NCBI RefSeq assembly: GCF_011764485.1
Contig: NZ_AP022848.1
Coordinates: 3,314,001-3,378,000 of the forward strand
Direction of reading: 5' to 3'
Origin: Bosea sp. ANAM02
Lineage (GTDB): Bacteria > Pseudomonadota > Alphaproteobacteria > Rhizobiales > Beijerinckiaceae
DNA: 64,000 nucleotides
Made by a program: the position numbers and the translations under genes. The notes under the pieces are model-generated. The model saw nothing but the letters and a program-made list of their open reading frames with translations, did no database searches and was not told where the DNA came from. This document shows, piece after piece, positions 35,135 to 43,574 of the stretch (positions are counted from its first letter, which is position 1; every line of letters starts with the position of its first letter).

Positions 35135-36496
35135 ATGACAACCGTCACAACGGCAGCGGCCGCGCCCGAACGCGCGGGCCGACCTGCCGCATCGCTCTAT
35201 CGCGCCGTCTGGCGCTGGCACTTCTATGCCGGACTGATCACCCTGCCCTTCCTCATCCTGCTGGCCGTGACCGGCGGGCTCTACCTGTTCCGGGCCGAGA
35301 TCGACGGCCTGATCCATCGCGACGTCAAACGGGTCGAGGCCCGCATGACCGGCGAGCGGCCGCCCAGCGAGATCGTCGCCCAGGCCGTGAAAGGCTTCCC
35401 CGGCCAGGCGGTGAAATACATCCCGCCTGATAGCGCGACCGCTTCCGCAGAGGTCACGATCCGCGACGCCGCAGGCACGCGGATGGTGATCTATGTCGAT
35501 CCCTACGATGCCCGCGTGCTCGGCCAGATCCCGGACAAGGGCACGGTGATGTGGGTGATCCGGCAGATTCACAGCCTCGCCTATTTCGGGCCGGTCGCAA
35601 ACGGCGCGATCGAGATCGCCGGCGGCTGGGCGATCCTGCTCGTGCTCACCGGGCTTTATCTATGGTGGCCGCGCAAGCAGAGCGGCGGCGTGGTCACGGT
35701 CAGGGGCAAGCCGCGGCAGCGCGTGTTCTGGCGCGATCTCCATGCGGTGACGGGGCTCGTCGCCGGCGGCTTCATCCTGTTTTTGGCGATCACCGGCATG
35801 CCGTGGTCGGTTCTGTGCGGCGCCAAGGTCAATCAATGGGCCAACGGCCATAATTTCGGCTACCCGGCCGGGGTTCGCGTCGCCGTGCCGATGTCGGACG
35901 AACATCTCGCGCATGTCGCGCCGACGACATGGTCGCTGGAGCAGGCGAAGCTGCCGGAATCCCATGCCAGGGACGGGGCGCCGATCGGCCTCGACGCCGC
36001 TGTCGCGACCTTCGACCGGCTGGGCCTGACGCGCGGCTACGCCGTCAATCTCCCGAGCGGTCCGAGCGGCGTCTATACCGGCTCGGTCTATCCGAAGGAC
36101 ATGGCGCTGCAGCGCGTCATCCATCTCGACCAGTATAGCGGCAAGCCCCTGATCGACATGAGCTATGCCGATTACGGCCCGCTCGGCAAAGCGCTGGAAT
36201 GGGGCATCAATGTCCATATGGGGCAGGAATTCGGCTTGGCGAACCAGTTGGTAATGCTCGCCGCCTGCCTCGCGATCGTGCTGCTCTGCATCTCGGCACT
36301 GGTGATGTGGTGGAAGCGCCGCCCGCAAGGGTCGATCGGCGTGCCGCCATTGCCGCGCGAGAAGACGACGCTGAGGGTCGTGGTCGCGCTGCTCGCCATC
36401 GGCGGGCTCGTCTTCCCATTGGTCGGGCTCTCGCTCGTCGTCATGGTGGCGATCGACGGGTTGCTGGTAAGAAAATTGCAACCTATGAGTGTATAA
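35135..36496 (+). CDS. PepSY domain-containing membrane protein (PepSY_TM, putative iron reductase type)
   Basis: A 453-residue protein of the PepSY-associated TM family. The first helix region WRWHFYAGLITLPFLILLAVTGGLYLF carries the conserved His. A second conserved His segment reads RDLHAVTGLVAGGFILFLAITGM, and further His residues occur in RQIHSLAYFG and NVHMGQEFG before the last helices. These paired histidines may bind haem, and relatives include FpvG/PiuB-type iron uptake proteins. The ATG at 35135 is preferred over an Arg-rich extension. It follows the Cys-cluster protein, supporting a metal-related operon. Confidence 0.85.
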   Translation: MTTVTTAAAAPERAGRPAASLYRAVWRWHFYAGLITLPFLILLAVTGGLYLFRAEIDGLIHRDVKRVEARMTGERPPSEIVAQAVKGFPGQAVKYIPPDSATASAEVTIRDAAGTRMVIYVDPYDARVLGQIPDKGTVMWVIRQIHSLAYFGPVANGAIEIAGGWAILLVLTGLYLWWPRKQSGGVVTVRGKPRQRVFWRDLHAVTGLVAGGFILFLAITGMPWSVLCGAKVNQWANGHNFGYPAGVRVAVPMSDEHLAHVAPTTWSLEQAKLPESHARDGAPIGLDAAVATFDRLGLTRGYAVNLPSGPSGVYTGSVYPKDMALQRVIHLDQYSGKPLIDMSYADYGPLGKALEWGINVHMGQEFGLANQLVMLAACLAIVLLCISALVMWWKRRPQGSIGVPPLPREKTTLRVVVALLAIGGLVFPLVGLSLVVMVAIDGLLVRKLQPMSV

Positions 36497-36503
36497 ATCA
36501 GAG

Positions 36504-36573
36504 AGCCTGCCTCACCCGAGCGGCAGGCTTACCCACGGACTGGACAACGGGGCATCATCGCCCCGTTGTCCAG
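36504..36573. terminator. Two stacked hairpins after the PepSY gene
   Basis: The first stem pairs 36504-36511 with 36522-36529 (AGCCTGCC). The second is a perfect 14-bp stem, 36540-36553 with 36560-36573 (CTGGACAACGGGGC), around ATCATC. Neither is followed by a strong T-run, so termination is likely but may need Rho or rely on stem strength. Confidence 0.55.
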
Positions 36574-36652
36574 AAAACAACGCGGTCGCCTTAAGAGTAA
36601 ATCAAGCCGCATCTGCGCAGAGTGCTTCCACTGCTTTGCCGTGGGAGTCCTC

Positions 36653-37675
36653 ATGCTGCGTAACCTGACCCGGATGCCGGCGGAAATGTCGTCGGAGTCG
36701 CGCCGGCAGCTTCTGCATGCCGTCACGGATCTCTTCCTGCTCGACCACGACCCCAACGAGGCCGCCAAGGAGCATTACGGCGAGATCGCAGCCGGTTCGC
36801 TCGGCCATCTCGGTGACGAGGACCGCAAGGGCTATGCCGAGCGCGTCGCCGCGATGCCGACCCTGCCGCATAACGTCGCCGTCACGCTCGGCGGCGACAA
36901 CAATGCCGAGGTCGCCCGCCTCGTTCTGTCGCTCTCCCCGGTCCTGACCGATACCGACCTCGCCGCCATCGCCGTCACCCAGTCGCAGCAACACCTCGTC
37001 GCCATCGCCGAGCGCGCGCGCCTGTCCGAAAGCGTCACCGACATCCTCGTCGAGCGCGGCGACCAGAAAGTGCTGCATACCGTCAGCGCCAACGGAGGCG
37101 CCGCCTTCTCGGATCGCGGCTTCGACAAGCTTCTCGAACGCGGCGAGGGCGATGCCGCCATCACCGGTGCGCTGGCCCGCCGCTCCGACCTCGCGCCGAA
37201 CCGGGCCCAGCGCGTGCTGCGCATCGTCGAGCAGTTCTCCGACGGCGGCAGCGCCGCCCCCGCTACGGAAGCCAATGTCTCGCTTGCCCGGCAGGCGCGC
37301 CAGCAGCGCCTCGAAGTCAAGCTGCTGCTTTCCGATCTGGCCGCCAAGGTGCGCGAGGTCGACGATGTACTGACCATGCTGGCCGACGAGGACCGCGCCT
37401 ATCACCTCTCGCAGGTGCTCTCCGAGATCGCCGGCATCTCGATCGAGCAGGCGCTGCGCGTGCTGATGCAGCGCGACTCCAGTGGCATCGCCGTCGCCTG
37501 CCGCTCGCTCGGCATCGGCGCCACAGCCTTCCGCGCCATCCTGCAATTGCGGGCACGGCGGCTCTATTTCTCCTCCCGCGACGTCGACGACGATGTCGAT
37601 GCCTATGCCAAGCTCGATCTCGCGACGGCGGAACGGACCCTGCGCTTCCTCAAGCTCAGGACGAAGATCGCCTGA
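36653..37675 (+). CDS. DUF2336 domain-containing protein
   Basis: A 340-residue, almost wholly helical, cytoplasmic protein with the DUF2336 pattern: repeated HEAT-like helix pairs such as EVARLVLSLSPVLTDTDLAAIAVTQSQQHLVAIAERARLSESVTDILVERGDQ (quoted in part: SESVTDILVERGD), LARRSDLAP and a C-terminal LRFLKLRTKIA. The ATG at 36653 has a GGGAG site; the open frame upstream is not protein-like. DUF2336 proteins are alphaproteobacterial and some neighbour flagellar or signalling genes, but no defined function is known to me. Confidence 0.85.
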   Translation: MLRNLTRMPAEMSSESRRQLLHAVTDLFLLDHDPNEAAKEHYGEIAAGSLGHLGDEDRKGYAERVAAMPTLPHNVAVTLGGDNNAEVARLVLSLSPVLTDTDLAAIAVTQSQQHLVAIAERARLSESVTDILVERGDQKVLHTVSANGGAAFSDRGFDKLLERGEGDAAITGALARRSDLAPNRAQRVLRIVEQFSDGGSAAPATEANVSLARQARQQRLEVKLLLSDLAAKVREVDDVLTMLADEDRAYHLSQVLSEIAGISIEQALRVLMQRDSSGIAVACRSLGIGATAFRAILQLRARRLYFSSRDVDDDVDAYAKLDLATAERTLRFLKLRTKIA

Positions 37676-37733
37676 GGATCTGCCTGGAGACATCCGCGCA
37701 GCCCTCATCCTGATTGCCCGACTGGAACCTCCA

Positions 37734-37846
37734 GCCCTCATCCTGAGGAGCTGCGAAGCGGCGTCTCGAAGGATGTTCAGGAGGCTCCCGAACCATCTGG
37801 AGCATCCTTCGAGACGCGCTCTCCGAGCGCTCCTCAGGATGAGGGC
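37734..37846. repeat. Long palindromic intergenic repeat, family B, copy 2
   Basis: Ends GCCCTCATCCTGAGG and CCTCAGGATGAGGGC, with inner GTCTCGAAGGATG/CATCCTTCGAGAC arms, as in the copies at 32999 and 53867. It lies between the DUF2336 gene and the outer-membrane protein gene. Confidence 0.9.
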
Positions 37847-37956
37847 TTCCGGACAGCGTCCAAGCCGCGGTGAGCTCCCGCGCCACAAAACCGCGACATT
37901 CGCCCCGCTCCATGCTAGCTTCCGATGAGGCGCGCTGTCGCGAGGATGCTGTCGAC

Positions 37957-38556
37957 GTGAGATTTCCGCTTCTTTCCGCCGCGACGCTCGCTACCCTGCT
38001 CGGTGCGGGCACGTCGGCGCAGGCTCAAGCCTTCCTGCCGCTTTCCGGCTTCGCGCCGCTGCCCTCCTTCGCCTGGGACCAGCCCAGCCTCTCGCCGAAA
38101 TGGGAGGGCTCCTACGCCCGGATCTCCTCGGGCTTCCAGGTCACCAGTTCGAAGCATATGCGCACCAGCGCCGGCCCGACGATCGGGCTGGAAGCCGGGA
38201 CGATGCGGCGCGAGGGCAACTTCGTCTACGGCGTCGCCGGCACGATCGACTACATGCCGGCCATCGGCGGCTACGGCTACCCAAGCTTCGGCAATGTCGC
38301 CTATACGCGCGACTTCGCCGGCGCCTTCAAGGTCAAGGCCGGCGTGCTGGTGACGCCGGACGTGCTGCTCTACACGACGGTGGGATTGAGCGCGGCCAAC
38401 GAGACATGGCGGTTCGGCGCCACCGATTTCTCCTCGCCCTTCAGCCGCAGCAGCATCGCCGTGCGTCCCGAGGCCAGGGCCGGCGTCCAGTGGGCCGTGA
38501 CCGACAAGATCACGATCGGTCTCGAAGCCGGCATCATCGGACGGGAAATCCGCTGA
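37957..38556 (+). CDS. Outer-membrane beta-barrel protein
   Basis: A 199-residue protein with a signal peptide (FPLLSAATLATLLGAGTSAQA) and then alternating strands of a small OmpA-like barrel: FVYGVAGTIDYM, VKAGVLVTPDVLLYTTVGLSAANETW and VRPEARAGVQWAVTDKITIGLEAGI. The last residues (GREIR) lack the usual terminal aromatic residue. GTG at 37957 with a GAGGA upstream puts the signal peptide at the start; an upstream ATG exists. Its role is probably structural or porin-like. Confidence 0.7.
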   Translation: MRFPLLSAATLATLLGAGTSAQAQAFLPLSGFAPLPSFAWDQPSLSPKWEGSYARISSGFQVTSSKHMRTSAGPTIGLEAGTMRREGNFVYGVAGTIDYMPAIGGYGYPSFGNVAYTRDFAGAFKVKAGVLVTPDVLLYTTVGLSAANETWRFGATDFSSPFSRSSIAVRPEARAGVQWAVTDKITIGLEAGIIGREIR

Positions 38557-38622
38557 GTATCTGATTCAGGCGGTTGCGGGACTGATTCCGGTTTTTCCGG
38601 CAAGCCGTTGATCTGGCATGAA

Positions 38623-38645
38623 ATGCTCGGGTCAAGCCCGAGCAT
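38623..38645. repeat. Perfect 9-bp hairpin between two convergent genes
   Basis: Arms ATGCTCGGG and CCCGAGCAT (38623-38631, 38637-38645) enclose TCAAG. It separates the outer-membrane protein gene from parC, which it meets tail to tail. A similar unit (GTCGGGACAAGCCCGAC) occurs near 50380. Confidence 0.6.
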
Positions 38646-38662
38646 GACGCGCGTCTTTTCCC

Positions 38663-40909
38663 TCATCCTCCGAATGTATTGCTCTTCGGGAAGCCCTTGG
38701 GCGGCAGGCGGCCGGCTTCAGCGCGGTGGCCGAGCCATTCGAGGAGATCGGCCTGCGTCACCGTCCAGGTCCGGCCGGACGTGTCGAGCCAGGTCAGGCC
38801 GTCCGCGAGGTTGAAGGTCCTGGCGTCGGAGAGGCCGCCATCCTTGTAGCGCTGCAGGCGCACGCCCTTGCCGCGGCCCATCTCGGCCACTTCCGAGATC
38901 GGGAAACAGAGCAATTTGCGGTTCTCGCCGATGATCGCGACATGATCGCCATCGGCCGGCACCGCCAGCCTCGCGACATGCGTGCCGTCGACATTGAGGA
39001 CCTGTCGGCCCTTGCGCGTGTTGGCGACGACATCGTCGGCCGGCGCGACGAAGCCCCTGCCCTCGCTCGTCACCATCAGCAGCTTGGAGCCCGGCTTGTA
39101 GGGGAAGGCCGAGACGATCTCGGCCGTCTCCTCCAGTTCGATCATCAGGCGGATCGGATCGCCGAAACCGCGCCCACCGGGCAGCTTCGACGCATCCAGC
39201 GTGAAGATCTTGCCGTTCGACGCGAGCACCAGCACCTTCGCCGTCGTCTCGGTGAAGAAGGCCGTCTGGAGGGCATCGTCGCCCTTGAAGGAGAAGCTCG
39301 ACTTGTCCTGGACATGGCCCTTCAAGGCCCTGATCCAGCCCTTCTTCGAGATCACGACCGTGATCGGCTCGCGCTCGACCATGGCCTGGGTCAGGTCGAG
39401 ATCGGCGGTTTCCGGCATATCGGCAAAATCGGTGCGGCGCTTGCCGATCGCCGTTTCCGGGCCGAAGGTCTTCTTCACCTGCCGGATGTCCCAGGCGATC
39501 GTCTTCCACTGCGTCGCCTCGGAGCCGAGCAGGGTCTCGATCTGCTCCTTCTCCTTGGTCAGTTCGTCGAGCTCGGTCTTGAGCTGCATCTCCTCGAGCT
39601 TGCGGAGCGCCCGCAGGCGCGTGTCGAGGATCGCGTTGGCCTGGACCTCGGTAAGGTCGAAGACCTTCATCAGTTCGATCTTCGGCTCGTCCTCCTCGCG
39701 GATGATTTTGATCACCCGGTCGAGATCGAGATAGACGATCAGCAGGCCGCGCAGGATTTCGAGGCGCTTGTCGATCTGGCCGAGCCGGAAGCGCGAGCGC
39801 CGCTGCAGAACCTCGCGGCGATGGTCCAGCCAGGCGCGCAGGGCCTCGGCGAGACCGAGCACGCGCGGCACCAGCCCGCCGGTCAGCACGTTCATGTTCA
39901 TGGAGATGCGTGCTTCCAGCTCCGAGAGCCGGAAGAGCGATTCCATCATCAGGATGGGATCGACATTACGGGCGCGCGGCTCGATGACGATGCGGATGTC
40001 CTCAGCGGATTCATCGCGCAGGTCGGCGACCAGCGGCAGCTTCTTGTCGTTGAGGAGTTCGGCGATCTTCTCGATCAGCCGGCCCTTCGAGACCATGTAG
40101 GGGATCTCGGTGACGACCGCGAGCCAGGTGCCGCGGCCCTGATCCTCGACATGCCAGCGCGCGCGGGTGCGGAAGGCGCCGCGCCCGGTGCGATAGGTCT
40201 CCGCCATCGACGCGCGGGTCTCGACGATGATGCCGCCGGTCGGGAAATCCGGACCGGGCACGAAGGTCATGAGCTGCTCGGAGGAGGTCTCCGGATGCTG
40301 GATCAGGTAGAGGGCGGCGTCGCACAGCTCGGCCGCGTTGTGCGGCGGGATCGAGGTCGCCATGCCGACCGCGATGCCCTGCGAGCCGTTGGCCAGCAGG
40401 TTCGGGAAGGCGGCGGGGAGCACGACCGGCTCCTCGTCCTCGCCGTTATAGGTCTCGCGGAAATCGACCGCGTCCTCGTCGATCCCGTCGAGGAGCAGGC
40501 GCGCGACCTCGGTCATGCGCGCTTCGGTATAGCGGTAGGCGGCGGCGTTATCGCCGTCGATATTGCCGAAATTGCCCTGCCCGTCGACGAGCGGGTAACG
40601 CTGGGCGAAATCCTGCGCGAGGCGCACCAGCGCGTCGTAGACCGACTGGTCGCCATGCGGGTGGAACTTGCCGATGACGTCGCCGACGATGCGGGCGCAT
40701 TTCTTGTGGACCTGGCCGGGGTCGAGCCGGAGCAGCCGCATGGCGTGCAGGATGCGCCGGTGGACCGGCTTCAGACCGTCGCGCGCATCCGGCAGGGCGC
40801 GATGCATGATGGTGGAGAGCGCATAGGCGAGATAGCGCTCTTCGAGCGCCGATTTCAGATCGATGCGCTCGGCTTCATCTTCCGGCGGCGGATCGACCGG
40901 TTTGCCCAT
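38663..40909 (-). CDS. parC: DNA topoisomerase IV subunit A
   Basis: A 748-residue type IIA topoisomerase subunit, which decatenates daughter chromosomes together with ParE. Markers are [26 protein letters not shown], the quinolone-region helix [20 protein letters not shown] and YRYTEARMT containing the catalytic Tyr, with NFGNIDGD before it. The C-terminal beta-pinwheel has irregular blades and no GyrA-box (QRRGGKG), so it is ParC, not GyrA. It is upstream of recO on the chromosome but transcribed in the same direction after it. Confidence 0.97.
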   Translation of the reverse strand: MGKPVDPPPEDEAERIDLKSALEERYLAYALSTIMHRALPDARDGLKPVHRRILHAMRLLRLDPGQVHKKCARIVGDVIGKFHPHGDQSVYDALVRLAQDFAQRYPLVDGQGNFGNIDGDNAAAYRYTEARMTEVARLLLDGIDEDAVDFRETYNGEDEEPVVLPAAFPNLLANGSQGIAVGMATSIPPHNAAELCDAALYLIQHPETSSEQLMTFVPGPDFPTGGIIVETRASMAETYRTGRGAFRTRARWHVEDQGRGTWLAVVTEIPYMVSKGRLIEKIAELLNDKKLPLVADLRDESAEDIRIVIEPRARNVDPILMMESLFRLSELEARISMNMNVLTGGLVPRVLGLAEALRAWLDHRREVLQRRSRFRLGQIDKRLEILRGLLIVYLDLDRVIKIIREEDEPKIELMKVFDLTEVQANAILDTRLRALRKLEEMQLKTELDELTKEKEQIETLLGSEATQWKTIAWDIRQVKKTFGPETAIGKRRTDFADMPETADLDLTQAMVEREPITVVISKKGWIRALKGHVQDKSSFSFKGDDALQTAFFTETTAKVLVLASNGKIFTLDASKLPGGRGFGDPIRLMIELEETAEIVSAFPYKPGSKLLMVTSEGRGFVAPADDVVANTRKGRQVLNVDGTHVARLAVPADGDHVAIIGENRKLLCFPISEVAEMGRGKGVRLQRYKDGGLSDARTFNLADGLTWLDTSGRTWTVTQADLLEWLGHRAEAGRLPPKGFPKSNTFGG

Positions 40910-41031
40910 GCTGCGTCAGCCCTCGTCTCGTCGAATTTTCGCGCGGCTTCTATGGCACGTCGCGAATCGGCCCGCCAGAACAATGCAGGTACGAAGCCCC
41001 CCGCGCAAACGCAGGGAGCGCGTTTGCGCGC

Positions 41032-41793
41032 TTAGGCGGTGGATGATTCGGCCGGCGGCGCATTCGCCGCGGCCCGTGTCGCCATTTCGACCAGCCGCGC
41101 CCGCTCCGGCGGCTCGCGCAGGCCGCGGGGATCGAGGATATGGCGGCGCAGGAAAAAGCCCGTCAGGGCAAAGCCCGAGAGGATATCGGCCGGGGACGGA
41201 CGCCGCCCGCCCTGCCCCTCGACGAGGAAGGATGGCAGCTTCAGCAGGCGGTCGAGATAAGGCTCGGCCGCGCGCCGGCTGACCGCCTTGCCGGATTTCG
41301 GCGAGACATGGCTGAGATCATCGGGCGAGCCGGTGACGGCGCAACGCGCGAGGTCGAGCCCGAAGCCCAGCTCGGTCAGCATCGCCAATTCGAAGCGGAT
41401 GATCAGGGCCGGCGCCATCTCCGCTTCGTCGAGATGGGCGACGAGGACGGAAAGGCCTTCGTAAAGGCCGGGATGCGGATCGCGCTCCGGCAGGAGGCGC
41501 AGCAGCCCGGCGATGGTGCCGAGCCCGTAGAGCGCGACCGGCGCGGCGATCAGGCGTGCGGCATGGGAGGTCAGCAGTTCGACCTTGTATTCGCCGAGAT
41601 GTTCGTCCAGCCGGGCACGCCAGGTCAGCGAGACGCTATTTCCAGGCTGGAGCGAGGCCTGCGCCTTGGACGAGCGCCCGCCCCTAACGAGGCCAAGATG
41701 GCGGCCGTGCTCGCGCGTCATCGCCTCCAGGATCACGGCGCTCTCGCCATGAGCCTTGAGGCCGATGATCGTGCCCTCGTCGGTCCATTCCAT
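41032..41793 (-). CDS. recO: DNA repair protein RecO
   Basis: A 253-residue RecO, which loads RecA at gaps with RecFR. It has an N-terminal OB fold (EWTDEGTIIGLKAHGESAVILEAMTREHGRHLGLVRGGRSSK, part quoted: TREHGRHLGLVRGG) and a helical C-terminus with RFELAMLTELGFGLDLARCAVTG; the first zinc-type cysteine region is degenerate, with a single Cys visible. In many relatives recO follows lepB-rnc-era, but here it is more than 10 kb away beside parC on the opposite strand. Confidence 0.93.
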   Translation of the reverse strand: MEWTDEGTIIGLKAHGESAVILEAMTREHGRHLGLVRGGRSSKAQASLQPGNSVSLTWRARLDEHLGEYKVELLTSHAARLIAAPVALYGLGTIAGLLRLLPERDPHPGLYEGLSVLVAHLDEAEMAPALIIRFELAMLTELGFGLDLARCAVTGSPDDLSHVSPKSGKAVSRRAAEPYLDRLLKLPSFLVEGQGGRRPSPADILSGFALTGFFLRRHILDPRGLREPPERARLVEMATRAAANAPPAESSTA

Positions 41794-41901
41794 GAGGAGG
41801 GTTTAAGGCGCGAGGGGCGCCGCCGCAATTTCAGGCGCGAGTTTCCAGCCACCGGACGATTGCTCGTTTTGCTGGGCTCCCGCTCTTGTTTGGAAGCGCG
41901 G

Positions 41902-42005
41902 GCATCCCGGACGCAGCGAAGCGGAGATCCGGGATCCATTCCGGAACCTTTGTCGGCGGCGTTCCGGAATGGATCCCGGGTCTCCCTTCGGTCGCCCGGG
42001 ATGAC
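41902..42005. repeat. Long palindromic intergenic repeat, family A, copy 2
   Basis: The outer arms start GCATCCCGG and end CGCCCGGGATGAC. The inner arms GGATCCATTCCGGAAC/GTTCCGGAATGGATCC (41932-41947, 41961-41976) are perfect. It matches the design of the copy at 14677-14788 and lies between the recO start and the tautomerase stop. Confidence 0.9.
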
Positions 42006-42033
42006 GACGCGGTTGGCGAGGGGTGGCGCGGCT

Positions 42034-42417
42034 TCACGCCACATATTGCGCGATGCCGCCGCCGAAGGACCAGTCCTCGCGCTTGACCTCGACGAGGTTG
42101 ATGAAGATGTCGTCCGGCTTCAGGCCGGGCTCCTTCATCAGGTTCTCGGCGATCGCGGCATAGAGCTTCTTCTTCTGCGTGACGCCGCGCGTATTGGCGA
42201 CCGTGAGCTGGATGATCACCAGTCCGGCGCTGCGGTTGAAACCGAAATAGTTGGCGTCGAAGACGAACTCGTCGGCGTCATGCTGGTGAACGACGGCGAA
42301 GAGATCCTTCTCCGGCACCTCGAAGGTCTCGCGCAGCGCCTTGTAGACGCCGTCGACGATGGCGGCCGGCTCGGAAGCCGGGCGGCCGCGGCGCATGGAA
42401 ATCCTGATCAAGGGCAT
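42034..42417 (-). CDS. Tautomerase family protein (4-oxalocrotonate tautomerase superfamily)
   Basis: A 127-residue protein that begins MPLIRISMRRGR after cleavage-exposed Pro-1, the catalytic base of this superfamily. The ATG at 42417 is therefore preferred over the longer frame. A second beta-alpha-beta unit follows (GLVIIQLTVANTRGVTQKKKLYAAIAENL), and the chain ends VEVKREDWSFGGGIAQYV, like the larger MIF/4-OT-type members. Its natural substrate is unknown. It is divergent from a LysR-type regulator with a symmetrical site in the shared spacer, which suggests regulation by it. Confidence 0.88.
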   Translation of the reverse strand: MPLIRISMRRGRPASEPAAIVDGVYKALRETFEVPEKDLFAVVHQHDADEFVFDANYFGFNRSAGLVIIQLTVANTRGVTQKKKLYAAIAENLMKEPGLKPDDIFINLVEVKREDWSFGGGIAQYVA

Positions 42418-42500
42418 GGTCTGTCTCCGTGTCGAGGCGCAGCCGCGCCTGTCGAACCGAAACATAGGTCGCTCCGAACAATATGAAAACTGCATCTATG

Positions 42501-42524
42501 ATGATATCAATGATATGATATCAT
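42501..42524. promoter_or_regulatory. Inverted-repeat operator candidate between tautomerase and LysR genes
   Basis: Perfect 9-bp half-sites ATGATATCA and TGATATCAT are separated by ATGATA. The site ends 5 bases before the LysR start, over its ribosome-binding region, and is notably AT-rich for this genome. A role in autorepression and in control of the divergent tautomerase gene is inferred. Confidence 0.55.
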
Positions 42525-42529
42525 GATTT

Positions 42530-43369
42530 ATGAGCACCCTGGACATCGATGCCGTCGCCTCCTTCCTGCGCGCGGCCGAGCTGAAAAGCTTTACACGCGC
42601 CGCCGAGGCGCTCGGCACGACGCAATCACTGGTCAGCACGCGCGTGAAGCGGCTGGAGGACGGGCTCGGCCGGCTGCTGCTGCAGCGCCATCCGCGGCTG
42701 GTCCGGCTGACGGCCGAGGGCGAGCGCTTCCTGCCGGCCGCCCGGGAGTTGCTGGCCGCACATGGCAAGGCGCTCGCGGCTTTCGCAGTCGCGCCTGAGC
42801 ATATCGCCGTCGGTATCAGCGAACAGGCTGTCGGCGCCGAGATCCCGGCGGTGCTGGCGCGGCTGACGGCACATGATCCCGGCATCGTCATCAACCTCAG
42901 GATCGAGCCGTCGCGGATGCTGGAAGAGGCGTTCGAGCGCGGCGAGCTCGACGTGGCGATCGTCCGCCGGCTCGCGGCAGGACGCACCGGGGAAGTGCTG
43001 CGCCACGATCCGGTCGGCTGGTTCGCGGCGCCCAATCTTCTGCGACGGGCTGATGCGCCCGTGCCGCTGGTCAGCCTCGTCGCCGAGTGCCGCTTGCGCC
43101 GGCACAGCATGGACACCCTCGACCGCGCCGGCATCCGGTGGCGCGAGGCCTTCGTCGGTGGTGGCATGGCGGCGGTCGCAGCCGCCGTGCAGGTCGGGCT
43201 CGGCGTCTCGCCGCTGGCCGCGCGGATCGCGCCGGCGGGCACGGTCGATGTCGGCCCTGCATGGGGCCTGCCCTCGCTCGGCGGATCGCAGGTCGTACTC
43301 AGGAGCAATGTCGCGACGCCGCGCGCGGGCGCCTTCGTACGTGAGCTGGCGGCGGCGTTCCGGGGATAA
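42530..43369 (+). CDS. LysR-family transcriptional regulator
   Basis: A 279-residue LysR protein. Its winged helix-turn-helix (residues about 4-65) reads DAVASFLRAAELKSFTRAAEALGTTQSLVSTRVKRLEDGLG (part: FTRAAEALGTTQSLVS), followed by the linker and a periplasmic-binding-like effector domain containing IPAVLARLTAHDPGIVINLR and GLGVSPLAARIAP. It is divergent from the tautomerase gene, the likely target, across a spacer with a palindromic site. The effector is unknown. Confidence 0.92.
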   Translation: MSTLDIDAVASFLRAAELKSFTRAAEALGTTQSLVSTRVKRLEDGLGRLLLQRHPRLVRLTAEGERFLPAARELLAAHGKALAAFAVAPEHIAVGISEQAVGAEIPAVLARLTAHDPGIVINLRIEPSRMLEEAFERGELDVAIVRRLAAGRTGEVLRHDPVGWFAAPNLLRRADAPVPLVSLVAECRLRRHSMDTLDRAGIRWREAFVGGGMAAVAAAVQVGLGVSPLAARIAPAGTVDVGPAWGLPSLGGSQVVLRSNVATPRAGAFVRELAAAFRG

Positions 43370-43431
43370 ACCCTACGGCGGTGGCGGCGTGCGGGCCGTC
43401 GGCGCCAGATCGCACAGGCTTCACCCCCCTT

Positions 43432-43560
43432 GTCATTCCGGGGCGCGCCGCAGGCGTGAACCCGGAACCCACGACTGGGTGGGACCTTCAATGACGGGCT
43501 GCAATTGGCTCACCCCGTCATGGGTTCCGGGTTCTTCGCTACGCGAAGCCCCGGAATGAC
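43432..43560. repeat. Long palindromic intergenic repeat, family D
   Basis: Terminal arms GTCATTCCGGGGC and GCCCCGGAATGAC, with inner GAACCCGGAACCCA/TGGGTTCCGGGTTC arms. It fills most of the gap between the convergent LysR and rsh genes. No second copy of this exact family was found in the window. Confidence 0.85.
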
Positions 43561-43574
43561 GGCTGAACTTTGCC

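Noticed and set aside
38726..41035. A 769-residue plus-strand frame opposite parC.
   Set aside because: Same reason: a composition shadow of a clearly identified topoisomerase gene, with no recognised domain.
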